From assembly GCA_902768715.1 (NCBI GenBank), contig CACXMH010000014.1:1-42746 (forward strand): 42,746 bases of DNA, in the 5' to 3' direction. A program made the position numbers and the translations under genes. Origin of the DNA: Fibrobacter succinogenes (GTDB lineage: Bacteria; Fibrobacterota; Fibrobacteria; Fibrobacterales; Fibrobacteraceae). Numbering within the stretch: position 1 is the first letter of the stretch; each line of letters starts with the position of its first letter. Of the stretch, positions 22,917 to 31,062 are shown piece by piece. The notes below the pieces were generated by a model that was not told where the DNA came from, ran no database searches, and saw only the letters and a list, made by a program, of their open reading frames with translations.

Positions 22917-25061
22917 ATGAATACAAAAAACACCAAGGATGAAATTTATTTCAATTTTTCATACTATGCACTACGACTACTTGGTAAAGGATTGTATTCT
23001 AATGCATGGACTGCTATTGCAGAATTAGTGGCCAATGGTTTTGATGCTAATGCAAAAAATGTTAAAATCTACATAAATGCAATGAATAAAGAAAAATCTG
23101 TCATTGAAATATTTGATGACGGATATGGGATGGGGTATGAGGATCTTGTTAGTAAGTATACGCTTATAGGTAGAGACAAACGAGATGACGATACTATAGA
23201 TGAAAAAACAAAAAAACAATTGATGGGGCGAAAAGGTATAGGAAAGCTTGCCGCATTATACCTTTCAAAAAAATATTATCTCATTTCAAAAACGAAAAAA
23301 GAATGTTCGGCATGGTGTTTAAATTCTATAAATGTAAAAGATTCTGATCTTCCGAGACTTGATCGGTTGGACGAGAAGAAGATAAAGATTGAATCAGCTT
23401 CTTTTTGGGAAAAGAATAAAACTGGAACTATGGTGAAATTGACGGATGTCGATTTGCGTAATTTCGGAGTGCAATCGCTAAAAGGATTAAAAGCGCGCCT
23501 TGCAGATTTTTTTCAAGTTGATGTCCTTGATGGAAAAATGGAAGTTGCTTTTTTGACTCACCATGATGAAAAAATCATGTTCGAAAAAGTTGAAAAAGAA
23601 ACAGCATTCAAAAATATGTACGCACTTTTTAACAATACATCAAGAGACATTGAATGCGAATTACAGAAATCGTTGAAGTTCAAATCTTCAGTAGAGCAGG
23701 TTTTTGATAAAGAGAGACCTACAGTTTTTTTTGATAAAAAAAAGTTTCCAAATACATCTGGAGAGCAATGTTTTTTACTGAGTGATGGAAGAAAAACAAA
23801 AAGGGGAATACCTTACAAATTAGAGGGGTGGATTGGCATTCATTCAAGCATTGACAAAGAGTTTGCTAGTAGAAATGATTCCCGCTATTTAAGGAATAAG
23901 GTTTATCAACCGAATAAGCTGAGGTTGTATGTTAGAAAAAAATTGGCTGTAGAAAATTTCCTTGAATATTTGCATAATACTCAAGCCTTCAGCAATTACA
24001 TTGAAGGTGAAATAAGTTTTGATATTCTTGATGATGATAGACTGCCTGACATTGCAACAACAAATAGACAAGGCTTTGATGAAGATAGTGATCGAATAAA
24101 ATTGCTAGTTGAAATACTAAAACCAATTGTCGGGGCGTTGATTCGACAACGTGTAAACATAGGCGAAAAGATCAAAGAAGAAGAGGACTCATTCTGGAAA
24201 GAGCAAGAACGAATAGCAAACGAAAAAGCCGAAGAAGAACGACAAAAAGCAGAACAATCGGAAAGAGATCGAAAAAAAGCAGAAAGGGATCGAGATAAAG
24301 CATATGAGGATAAAAAGAAACAAGAAGCAAGGGCCGATGCTGCTGAGGCGGATTTGCATTCTGAAAGAAAAAGATCATCTTTTTTAATGGAGAATATTTC
24401 TGCAGAACAGCTTGATTTTGCAAAACGATTACATCAAGTTGGAATTAATTTGAACACGATCAACAGTAATATTGAAACCATTACCCTTAAAAAAAAGAAA
24501 AACACATTGAATTTTGATGATCTTTGGGAAGGAATAAAGGACATTTCATATTGCGTAAAACGCATGGAGGTCCTTTTTTCCTACGTGTTGCAAGCTCAAT
24601 TTAATACTGAAAACGAGATGATCAAGGCTGATATTTTTTGCTTTATCAGTGATTATTGTTCTACGATATTAAAAAAAGGGTATCCTCGATTAACATTCAA
24701 AGTACAAAATGAAAAAGCCTTAGTGTTTACGAGATTTTTTTCCCCTCAAAACATAGGTGTTGTTCTCGATAATGTTGCCAGTAATTCTAAAAAAGCTCAT
24801 GCAAAAAATATTTATGTTAATATAAGTGAAAATAGTAAATACTTTATACTTGATTTTACAGATGATGGCGTTGGGCTTGATTTGAGCAAGATTACGGATG
24901 TTGATTCTTTGTTTGAATTCGGCAAAGGGTATACTGAAAACGGTTCTGGAGTAGGACTTTATCATGTAAAAGAAATAGTGGAAAGAGAACTTGAAGGTTT
25001 TGTTCAAATTGATGCGAAATACAATAAGGGTTTTAAATTGATAATAGGGATTGGAAAATGA
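22917..25061 (+). CDS. Double GHKL ATPase: HSP90/MutL-like sensor module plus coiled coil plus histidine-kinase-like module
   Basis: This 714-residue protein has two Bergerat ATP-binding folds. The first, residues about 20-150, has the N-box ELVANGFDA (Glu36, Asn40, Asp43), G1 DDGYGM (67-72) and G2 GRKGIGKLA (104-112), as in HSP90, MutL and MORC. After a middle domain comes a charged coiled coil (about 415-490). The C-terminal part resembles a histidine kinase: His506 in KRLHQVGINLNTI as possible phospho-acceptor, an N-box DNVASNSKKAHA (about 618), G1 DDGVGLD (about 649) and G2 GSGVGLYHVKEI (about 678). There is no membrane segment, so it acts in the cytoplasm. Its stop overlaps the next start (ATGA, 25058-25061), coupling it to a receiver-domain protein. 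Confidence 0.8.
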   Translation: MNTKNTKDEIYFNFSYYALRLLGKGLYSNAWTAIAELVANGFDANAKNVKIYINAMNKEKSVIEIFDDGYGMGYEDLVSKYTLIGRDKRDDDTIDEKTKKQLMGRKGIGKLAALYLSKKYYLISKTKKECSAWCLNSINVKDSDLPRLDRLDEKKIKIESASFWEKNKTGTMVKLTDVDLRNFGVQSLKGLKARLADFFQVDVLDGKMEVAFLTHHDEKIMFEKVEKETAFKNMYALFNNTSRDIECELQKSLKFKSSVEQVFDKERPTVFFDKKKFPNTSGEQCFLLSDGRKTKRGIPYKLEGWIGIHSSIDKEFASRNDSRYLRNKVYQPNKLRLYVRKKLAVENFLEYLHNTQAFSNYIEGEISFDILDDDRLPDIATTNRQGFDEDSDRIKLLVEILKPIVGALIRQRVNIGEKIKEEEDSFWKEQERIANEKAEEERQKAEQSERDRKKAERDRDKAYEDKKKQEARADAAEADLHSERKRSSFLMENISAEQLDFAKRLHQVGINLNTINSNIETITLKKKKNTLNFDDLWEGIKDISYCVKRMEVLFSYVLQAQFNTENEMIKADIFCFISDYCSTILKKGYPRLTFKVQNEKALVFTRFFSPQNIGVVLDNVASNSKKAHAKNIYVNISENSKYFILDFTDDGVGLDLSKITDVDSLFEFGKGYTENGSGVGLYHVKEIVERELEGFVQIDAKYNKGFKLIIGIGK

Positions 25062-26107
25062 GAAGTGATATAAATATACTTTGGATAGAAGATTCTTCTA
25101 GCTGGCAAAAAAAAGCCGAGGAACTGTTTCGGCTAAAAATAGATGATCTTGGTCTTCTAACAGAGATTAAGTACATTTCAAAGAATATTCGCGCTCTATT
25201 CGACCAGATAAAAAATGAAGCTATGGGATATAAAGTTTATGACATTATATTTATAGATTATAATATTTCTGGAGAAGAGGAAAATGATGGAAGTCATCAA
25301 AATATTACAGGAGACAAAATAATAGAGGAATTTCGCAAATACAATATAGATGCAGATATTCTATTTTACTCTGAAAATCTTTCAGATGATCAAAAGAAAG
25401 AAATAATATTAAATTCAACAGCAGCCTTTGATGGCATATATCTTGCAAGTAGAAAAGACTTCCAAGAAAACGCATTGAAACTTTATAGAAAGAATATTAG
25501 GAAATTAACTTCAATGCTTAACATTCGAGGTTTGTTAACGGATAAGACATCAGAGAATGATTATGTTGTCCATTCTTATTTGCAAAAAAAATACGATGGA
25601 TTGCCAGAAGATCGAAAAAAGAAATTATCAGAGCTACTCGCAGCAATGATTGCGGATCGGCTAAATCTTGTCGAATCAAAGACCAAAGATGCTCAAAAAT
25701 TATTAAACAAACTAAAAAACAACGAATCTTGCACAATGAAAAAATTGTGTAGTATGCCAGATTTTTTGTTTTCGATAACAATGAAGTATAGATTGTTATC
25801 AGAAATGCTTATGTTGGATGGAAGTAAAACATTTTCCACCCTTACAATGAATGATTACTATGATAAAATTATCAAAACCCGGAATACTGTTGCCCATAAG
25901 AAATTAGACATCTGTAAACAGCAAAAATATTTAAAATACTACGACTCATTGAACGAATATAGAGAAAGAGGTTGTCTCGATGATTGTTCTTCTCATACTA
26001 ATGATTATAAAATATCGTTAGAAGAATGGCAAGAAATATTGATATTGGCGAACAATTATTCGAAACTTTTTGATTCTATTCTAAAGGAATTAGAAAGGAC
26101 TTGTTAA
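25058..26107 (+). CDS. Receiver-domain protein with a C-terminal HEPN-like putative effector
   Basis: Residues 1-135 form a CheY-like receiver: acidic pair Glu11/Asp12 in ILWIEDSS, phospho-acceptor Asp67 in IIFIDYNIS, switch Ser105 in ILFYSEN and Lys133 in LASRKDF. All residues needed for phosphorylation are present. The remaining 210 residues are helical, have no HTH that I can see, and contain IIKTRNTVAHKKL with Arg275 and His280. The R-x4-H spacing and the RNxxAH form match HEPN ribonucleases. The likely partner kinase is the GHKL protein whose gene overlaps this one. That the C-terminal half cleaves RNA is an inference; it could be a non-catalytic HEPN. Confidence 0.65.
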   Translation: MRSDINILWIEDSSSWQKKAEELFRLKIDDLGLLTEIKYISKNIRALFDQIKNEAMGYKVYDIIFIDYNISGEEENDGSHQNITGDKIIEEFRKYNIDADILFYSENLSDDQKKEIILNSTAAFDGIYLASRKDFQENALKLYRKNIRKLTSMLNIRGLLTDKTSENDYVVHSYLQKKYDGLPEDRKKKLSELLAAMIADRLNLVESKTKDAQKLLNKLKNNESCTMKKLCSMPDFLFSITMKYRLLSEMLMLDGSKTFSTLTMNDYYDKIIKTRNTVAHKKLDICKQQKYLKYYDSLNEYRERGCLDDCSSHTNDYKISLEEWQEILILANNYSKLFDSILKELERTC

Positions 26108-26136
26108 AAGTTCTTCCATATACGGAAATGCGTAAT

Positions 26137-27753
26137 ATGTCTCAATATTTAACAGAAAGTATAAAATATCTTTTTAACAATTATACTCAAGCAGCAAAGG
26201 GACCCTTTGCCAACAATTCTGTGGGTGAATATATACGCAATACGGTCCCTCAAAATTTTATTGAATCAAAATTAATTGATAAAGAGAAATATAAAATCAA
26301 AGCTAGTGTTGGACAAGGAATATGGGCTCAAGTTCCTTGGATAGGCATCTTTAGAGCAGAAATTACAGATAGTGCACAAAACGGAGTGTATATAGTTTAT
26401 CTTCTTTCGGCAGACGGCAACTCATTATTTTTAACGTTCAATCAAGGTTTTACTGATATTGCCAAAGATAAGACAGCAAAGGAAACTGTTGATGAAATGC
26501 GGATGCGCGCATCGAATTGTATACATAAATTAAACAAGCATTCCTTTAGATCTGATGAGAATATTCGCCTAGGGCGCAATTTAACCAATCGAGCAGAAAT
26601 GTACCAAAAAGGTACAATTTTTTACAAAGAATATCAGAAGCAAAATCTGCCATCCGAAGAAATTCTCAGGCATGATTTAGAAGATATGCTTGAAATTTAT
26701 GAAGAGTATTACGAAAAAATATATAAGGGAAATGATGATTTCGTTCCAAAGCCAACATTCATCTCTAGTAAGGAGAATGTGACCATGCAGAAAATTCTCT
26801 TCGGTGCGCCAGGTACGGGTAAATCCTTCAAAATAGATGACCCCGCGAAAGGCTACGGCTTAAAGGTTGTCGATGAATCTCGTAAGTTTCGCACCACATT
26901 TCACCCTGATTACGATTATGCACAATTTGTAGGTGCATACAAGCCAAAACCTGTTGATGCAGAGGCTAAAAAAATTGAAATAACGTATTCCTTCGTTTCG
27001 CAGGTTTTCGCAAAGGCTTACGCTGCAGCTTGGATGCAGTACTTCGCTTCAGGCAACGAATCGACTGCCGAGAACCAGGTCTATCTCGTTATCGAAGAAA
27101 TCAATCGTGGAAACTGCGCCCAAATCTTTGGCGACATTTTCCAGTTACTTGACCGCGATAGTGAAGGTTTCTCGCAATATACGATTGATGCAGATTGTGA
27201 TTTTGCTGATTGGCTCGAGAATAATGATGCCGGACTAAAATCTGTCTGGGATAATTACAAAGCTGAAGTTGGCGAAGGCAAGCTGAAGCTCCCGCCGAAT
27301 TTGAACATTCTCGCCACCATGAACACCAGCGACCAGTCGCTGTTCCCCATGGATAGCGCGTTCAAGCGTCGTTTTGACTGGGAATATGTGCCAATTAGTT
27401 TTGATGGCAAGGATGCCGCCAATTACCAAATCGACATCGACGGTTCATTCTATTCTTGGAAAAATTTTGTCGAAACCGTCAATGATAAGATTCTGGATCT
27501 TACCGAATCCGAAGACAAGCAACTCGGCGAATTCTTCATCAAGCCTGACAACGGCAACATCATTTCTAAAGAACGGTTCCTTGGCAAGGTGATGTTCTAT
27601 CTGTGGAATGAAATCTGCAAGGACGAACACAAGAACGGATCGTTCTTCCGCACAAAAGATGATGGATATTTCACTTTCCAAGATCTTTATAAGCCGGAAA
27701 AGAAAGATCTCCTGAAAAAATTCATGGATGAATTAATGAAAGAAGAGGGGTAA
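26137..27753 (+). CDS. McrB-like AAA+ restriction motor with MrcB N-terminal domain
   Basis: The N-terminal 200 residues, starting MSQYLTESIKYLFNNYTQAA, resemble the MrcB_N (DUF3578) DNA-binding domain. The AAA+ module follows: Walker A GAPGTGKS (about 223-230), Walker B VIEEINRGN (about 319) and ATMNTSDQS (about 393), then DSAFKRRFDWE with the arginine finger region. McrB proteins hydrolyse nucleotide, classically GTP, to drive a partner nuclease. The start is uncertain: ATG 26137 fits the domain, ATG 26128 and TTG 26101 (overlapping the previous gene) are alternatives. DNA is AT-rich up to about 26760 and then becomes host-like. An internal ribosome site and ATG lie at 26770-26787. Confidence 0.85.
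   Translation: MSQYLTESIKYLFNNYTQAAKGPFANNSVGEYIRNTVPQNFIESKLIDKEKYKIKASVGQGIWAQVPWIGIFRAEITDSAQNGVYIVYLLSADGNSLFLTFNQGFTDIAKDKTAKETVDEMRMRASNCIHKLNKHSFRSDENIRLGRNLTNRAEMYQKGTIFYKEYQKQNLPSEEILRHDLEDMLEIYEEYYEKIYKGNDDFVPKPTFISSKENVTMQKILFGAPGTGKSFKIDDPAKGYGLKVVDESRKFRTTFHPDYDYAQFVGAYKPKPVDAEAKKIEITYSFVSQVFAKAYAAAWMQYFASGNESTAENQVYLVIEEINRGNCAQIFGDIFQLLDRDSEGFSQYTIDADCDFADWLENNDAGLKSVWDNYKAEVGEGKLKLPPNLNILATMNTSDQSLFPMDSAFKRRFDWEYVPISFDGKDAANYQIDIDGSFYSWKNFVETVNDKILDLTESEDKQLGEFFIKPDNGNIISKERFLGKVMFYLWNEICKDEHKNGSFFRTKDDGYFTFQDLYKPEKKDLLKKFMDELMKEEG
26770..26787 (+). promoter_or_regulatory. Internal ribosome-binding site and ATG for a possible short McrB form
   Basis: AAGGAG (26770-26775) stands 9 bp before an in-frame ATG at 26785. 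Translation from here would give a 322-residue protein that begins MQKILFGAPGTGKS, that is, the AAA+ module alone. E. coli McrB is known to make just such a short form from an internal start. An in-frame GTG at 26779 is also available. Confidence 0.55.
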
Positions 27754-27755
27754 AT

Positions 27756-28868
27756 ATGTCTGATTATAAAATTCCTCTTCTGCCATTATCTTTTGACTTT
27801 GAGAATGTCGCCATTTACAAACAACTTTCTGCGGCATCAAGGGCTCTCGCCGAGTTAAAAGGCGTTGCACAGACCATTCCAAATGAAAATATCTTGCTGA
27901 ACACGTTAGTCCTGCAAGAGGCAAAAGACAGTTCCGAAGTAGAAAACATCGTCACCACTCAAGACGAGGTTTACCAAGCTGATTTGGATATGGTCGAAAC
28001 GATTACAAAGACGGCGCAAAAAGAGGTTATTCGTTATCGAGAGGCCATGCATAAGGGCTTTGAACAGGTCCGTAAAAATCGGCTGTTGACAAATGCGATT
28101 ATCAAGCAAATTCAGCAGGCGCTAGAATCCAACAAAGCTGGTTTTAGAGCGTTACCTGGGACATCGCTGATGAATAAGAACGGAGAAATAGTTTACACTC
28201 CGCCACAGTCGAAGATGGAAATCGAACAATTGATGTCGAATTTGGAAAAATTCATCAATGACCCTCAACTATCTAGCCTTGATCCGCTGATTAAGTTGCC
28301 TATTATCCATCACCAGTTTGAAAGCATACATCCATTCTATGACGGGAATGGTAGGACAGGCAGAATCATCAGTATTCTGTATTTAGTCACGAATGGCTTA
28401 CTCGATCTTCCGATTCTTTACTTAAGCCGATACATAAACCACAACAAAGATCGTTACTATTCGTTAATTCAAGAAATAAGGGACAATGCTCCGAATAACG
28501 AGGAAAAATGGGTATCTTGGATAATTTTTGTACTAAAGGGTATAGAAGAGACGGCTAATGAGACTGTCGTTTTGATCGGAAAGATAAGGGATTTGATGCA
28601 AGAGTACAAGCAAAGGATCCGTCCTCTTTTCGGGAAAAAATATAAACACGAATTGCTGAACAATCTCTTTAAACATCCGTATACAAAAATTGAGTATATC
28701 ATGCGGGATTTAGATGTAACTCGCCAAACAGCTTCCAAATATTTAGAGGAGCTAGTCTCTCACGGAATTGTTGAAAAGTTCCATTTGCATAATACTAACT
28801 ACTATATCAATAGGGATTTGTACAATCTGTTTATTAACCAAGGCCAAATGGAGCCGAAGAATGTCTAA
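27756..28868 (+). CDS. Fic-family protein (class II, N-terminal inhibitory motif) with C-terminal winged helix
   Basis: The 370-residue protein contains the catalytic Fic motif HPFYDGNGRTGR (His192), which transfers AMP or another nucleotide part to hydroxyl side chains. An N-terminal inhibitory motif lies in DSSEVENIV (about 58-66), placing it among the self-inhibited class II enzymes. The C-terminus (about 300-360) reads as a winged helix: YTKIEYIMRDLDVTRQTASKYLEELVSHGIVEKF. It starts 2 bp after the McrB-like stop, with an AGAGGGG ribosome site, so it belongs to the same operon. Its presence between a McrB-like motor and its nuclease is unusual; it may regulate them or be a passenger. Confidence 0.88.
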   Translation: MSDYKIPLLPLSFDFENVAIYKQLSAASRALAELKGVAQTIPNENILLNTLVLQEAKDSSEVENIVTTQDEVYQADLDMVETITKTAQKEVIRYREAMHKGFEQVRKNRLLTNAIIKQIQQALESNKAGFRALPGTSLMNKNGEIVYTPPQSKMEIEQLMSNLEKFINDPQLSSLDPLIKLPIIHHQFESIHPFYDGNGRTGRIISILYLVTNGLLDLPILYLSRYINHNKDRYYSLIQEIRDNAPNNEEKWVSWIIFVLKGIEETANETVVLIGKIRDLMQEYKQRIRPLFGKKYKHELLNNLFKHPYTKIEYIMRDLDVTRQTASKYLEELVSHGIVEKFHLHNTNYYINRDLYNLFINQGQMEPKNV

Positions 28869-28897
28869 AAAAGGCGTTTTTTTAGACATTTCGGCCA
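28843..28897. promoter_or_regulatory. Long imperfect inverted repeat at the fic stop codon
   Basis: The core pairs AATGTCTAAAAAA (28860-28872) with TTTTTTAGACATT (28878-28890) across five bases. It extends outward imperfectly through CCGAA and CAAATGG, giving arms of about 25 bp. It contains the fic stop codon and could act as a terminator or as an operator. Confidence 0.5.
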
Positions 28898-28940
28898 TTT
28901 TGTGTGAAAAAACAGAGAAAAAGTTAACATAACATTCAAC

Positions 28941-28973
28941 CTATGTTAAAAAATCTCGTTTTTTTTAACATAG
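28941..28973. promoter_or_regulatory. Inverted repeat 14 bp before the nuclease gene
   Basis: CTATGTTAAAAAA (28941-28953) pairs perfectly with TTTTTTAACATAG (28961-28973). It has the same A6/T6 design as the repeat at 28860-28890 but a different outer sequence. Its place directly before the next start codon suggests control of the nuclease gene. Confidence 0.5.
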
Positions 28974-28986
28974 ACATTAGTGACGC

Positions 28987-30870
28987 ATGATTTTCCTGTT
29001 CGAAGAGTTCGCCTACGATGCCGGTTACCTCAAGGAGGTTATCGGCTACAAGGGCAATAGCGACTTTCAGAGCGAAAGCGGCTTCAATACCGAAACGACC
29101 AGCAAGGGCGCCAAAATAAATGGTGTCGGTTACTGCTTCTTCAATGGGAATCCCGTATTTGTGCTGCCCAAGGTTTTTCTCGACGAAAATAGCACAAAAG
29201 CTTTCGGGGAACCGATCAATCGCGAAGGTAAGGATATTTTTGGTAAGGGCAATTCCCCCATAAAGAATATTCAACGCAGGTTTCTCTCGTCGCTTTCGAC
29301 TTGGCTCTATTCCGCTATCGACAAGTACCGCGCCGACAGCGATATGACTGGCGTCCGCTCCCCGGACCACATGGAACATTCCAAGTTCACGGGAGATGCC
29401 CGCTATGCGACTCTGCTCGATGTCATGAGCAGCATGGAACTGTTCTACAAGAAAAACCAGAACCTGTTCGTCTTTGTCGCCAAGAACAAGCATAGCGGAA
29501 ACAACCGGATTAACTGGCAGCGGACCATCGCGAAAAAGACGCCCTTTATTCAGGGCGATTCGCCAATCTACATGGAGCTGGTGAACAAGAAGAAGGTTTT
29601 TGATTTGGACGACCGTCTGCTTGTTCTGTATTTCTCCGCGATGAAGTTTATCCAGGACGAGTTCGGGTTTGAAATGCCGCAGAGCGAGTTCTACGTTCCG
29701 CTCAAAAGGCAGGAATTCGCACGCCTTCTGGAATGCGAACGCGGGCTGCGCGAGTTGCGCCGTATCAAGTACAAGTATTTCGAAGACCGCCTGCTGAAAC
29801 TCTACAACATAATGGAGGCGTTTTTCCGTTGGGGCGCCAGGTACACCAACAAAAACGTAAAGGCGAAGGAATACCTGATTGCAAATTCGTTCAACAACGT
29901 TTTCGAGGCGATGATCGACAGCCTCATCAGCGACCAGGACGAAGAAGTCGCGAAGTTGAAGAAAAACGAAGACGGCAAGATAATTGACCACCTGTACAAG
30001 GAAAAGTCCCTGATATTTGCCGACGGGAGCGAAAGCATTTGGCACATTGGCGATAGCAAGTATTATAAAGAAGAAAACGAGGTGCTCGGCCAGTCGGTTG
30101 CAAAGCAGTACACCTACGCCAAGAACATTGTCCAGGACTTTTTCTCTCCCGATTTTGTCGATGGCAATGACGAATGCTATAGTTCGGGCGTTCATCAAGG
30201 GGTGCGCTATAGGGACTCGATGACAGAAGGCTACAGCGTCACGCCGAACTTCTTTATCCGCGGATTTGTTCCGGAGTACGAAAACGACGGCCAGTACGAC
30301 AATCCGTATTTTTCGAAGAAAGGCGAATCGAAAGACCCGATCAAGCCCGGCGATGACATGTGGGATAAGCGCAACCGTCATTTCCGCAATCGCCTCTTTG
30401 ACCGCGATACGCTCCTGCTGAAGGTGTACAACATAAACTTCTTGTATGTGCTCAAGACATACACCTCCAAGCATTCGTCCCTGCGCGATGATTTCAAGAA
30501 AAAGACCCGAAAGAGATTCCGCGAAGATTTTTTGAAATTGCTGGGCGACAATTACTACTTCTGGGCCGTATATTTGCCGGACTGGCAAAAACCCGATTAT
30601 GCAGAACGGCTCCAGGATTTTGTTGACCGCCATTTCCATGCGCTAGTGGGCCGCGTGTTTCAACCCGCAGGAACGCCTCATTGCCTGATACTCGCGCTGG
30701 AACGGGATGTCGTCGATAAATCAAAAGAAGGCGACAAAGACGATTATCGAGCGATCCGGAAGATTGTAGACGAAGCCAAATGCGAAGTCTTTTACGTATG
30801 GCCCCATGAAATATGGGAAGACGAAGACCTGCGAAATGATAAGTATCGGGGTTGGAATACTGATTTCTAG
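28987..30870 (+). CDS. LlaJI/McrC-like restriction nuclease
   Basis: The 627-residue protein resembles LlaJI-type and McrC-type nucleases that work with a McrB-like motor. The start is MIFLFEEFAYDAG. A PD-(D/E)XK-like active site is visible around residues 345-375: SIWHIGDSKYYKEENEVLGQ with Asp356 and Lys358, followed by a Gln-Tyr helix (AKQYTYAKNI). The N-terminal third would contact the AAA+ ring. No strong ribosome site precedes the ATG. Composition is host-like, unlike genes upstream. Together with the methyltransferase and McrB-like motor it completes a modification-linked restriction system. The LlaJI assignment is by pattern only; a related McrC-type family is possible. Confidence 0.7.
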   Translation: MIFLFEEFAYDAGYLKEVIGYKGNSDFQSESGFNTETTSKGAKINGVGYCFFNGNPVFVLPKVFLDENSTKAFGEPINREGKDIFGKGNSPIKNIQRRFLSSLSTWLYSAIDKYRADSDMTGVRSPDHMEHSKFTGDARYATLLDVMSSMELFYKKNQNLFVFVAKNKHSGNNRINWQRTIAKKTPFIQGDSPIYMELVNKKKVFDLDDRLLVLYFSAMKFIQDEFGFEMPQSEFYVPLKRQEFARLLECERGLRELRRIKYKYFEDRLLKLYNIMEAFFRWGARYTNKNVKAKEYLIANSFNNVFEAMIDSLISDQDEEVAKLKKNEDGKIIDHLYKEKSLIFADGSESIWHIGDSKYYKEENEVLGQSVAKQYTYAKNIVQDFFSPDFVDGNDECYSSGVHQGVRYRDSMTEGYSVTPNFFIRGFVPEYENDGQYDNPYFSKKGESKDPIKPGDDMWDKRNRHFRNRLFDRDTLLLKVYNINFLYVLKTYTSKHSSLRDDFKKKTRKRFREDFLKLLGDNYYFWAVYLPDWQKPDYAERLQDFVDRHFHALVGRVFQPAGTPHCLILALERDVVDKSKEGDKDDYRAIRKIVDEAKCEVFYVWPHEIWEDEDLRNDKYRGWNTDF

Positions 30871-30891
30871 CATATTTAAATTCTCGATTTT

Positions 30892-30979
30892 GCGTTAGGG
30901 ATTGTGACCCGAAGGGCGGCGCTGTGGCGCCGTGAGCGAAGCGAGTATAGCCCGACCCGGTGTGTGCACCGGGGAACGC
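30892..30979. repeat. Structured GC-rich dispersed-type repeat
   Basis: The element starts GCGTTAGGGATTGTGACCCG and ends GGGGAACGC; its ends GCGTT and AACGC are complementary. Inside are a GGGC-rich arm, GGCGC repeats, GAGCGAAGCGAG, and the hairpin CCCGGTG-TGTG-CACCGGG (30955-30971). I recall similar sequences from other rumen bacteria, but that is memory and not a search result. It encodes no convincing protein. Confidence 0.5.
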
Positions 30980-30998
30980 CCTTTCCGGGGCTTTTTTT
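30978..30998 (+). terminator. Probable terminator of the restriction operon
   Basis: GCCC (30978-30981) pairs with GGGC (30988-30991) and is followed by seven T residues. The stronger hairpin just upstream may assist. It would end transcription coming from the nuclease gene. Confidence 0.45.
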
Positions 30999-31062
30999 GT
31001 AAAAAAACGCATGTAACCAAAATTTTTCGGCTCATTTTAGGGGGAAAATCCGTTTATAGTAT

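Noticed and set aside
28936-30639. 567-codon minus-strand frame opposite the LlaJI-like nuclease
   Set aside because: It mirrors a gene with clear PD-(D/E)XK motifs; its translation is low in recognisable domains and rich in Val/Leu from antisense codon bias.
21738-30870. Assignment to the named Detocs or MZA defence systems
   Set aside because: From memory, Detocs is a three-gene phosphorelay with a nucleotide-degrading effector, and MZA includes Z1 and AIPR proteins; neither gene set matches what is seen here.
30892-30979. Integron attC site
   Set aside because: The GTTAGGG end does not fit the attC core consensus, and no integron integrase or cassette array is present.
30494-31012. 172-codon minus-strand frame near the structured repeat
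   Set aside because: Its N-terminal half is the translation of a GC-rich structured repeat and the rest is antisense to the nuclease.
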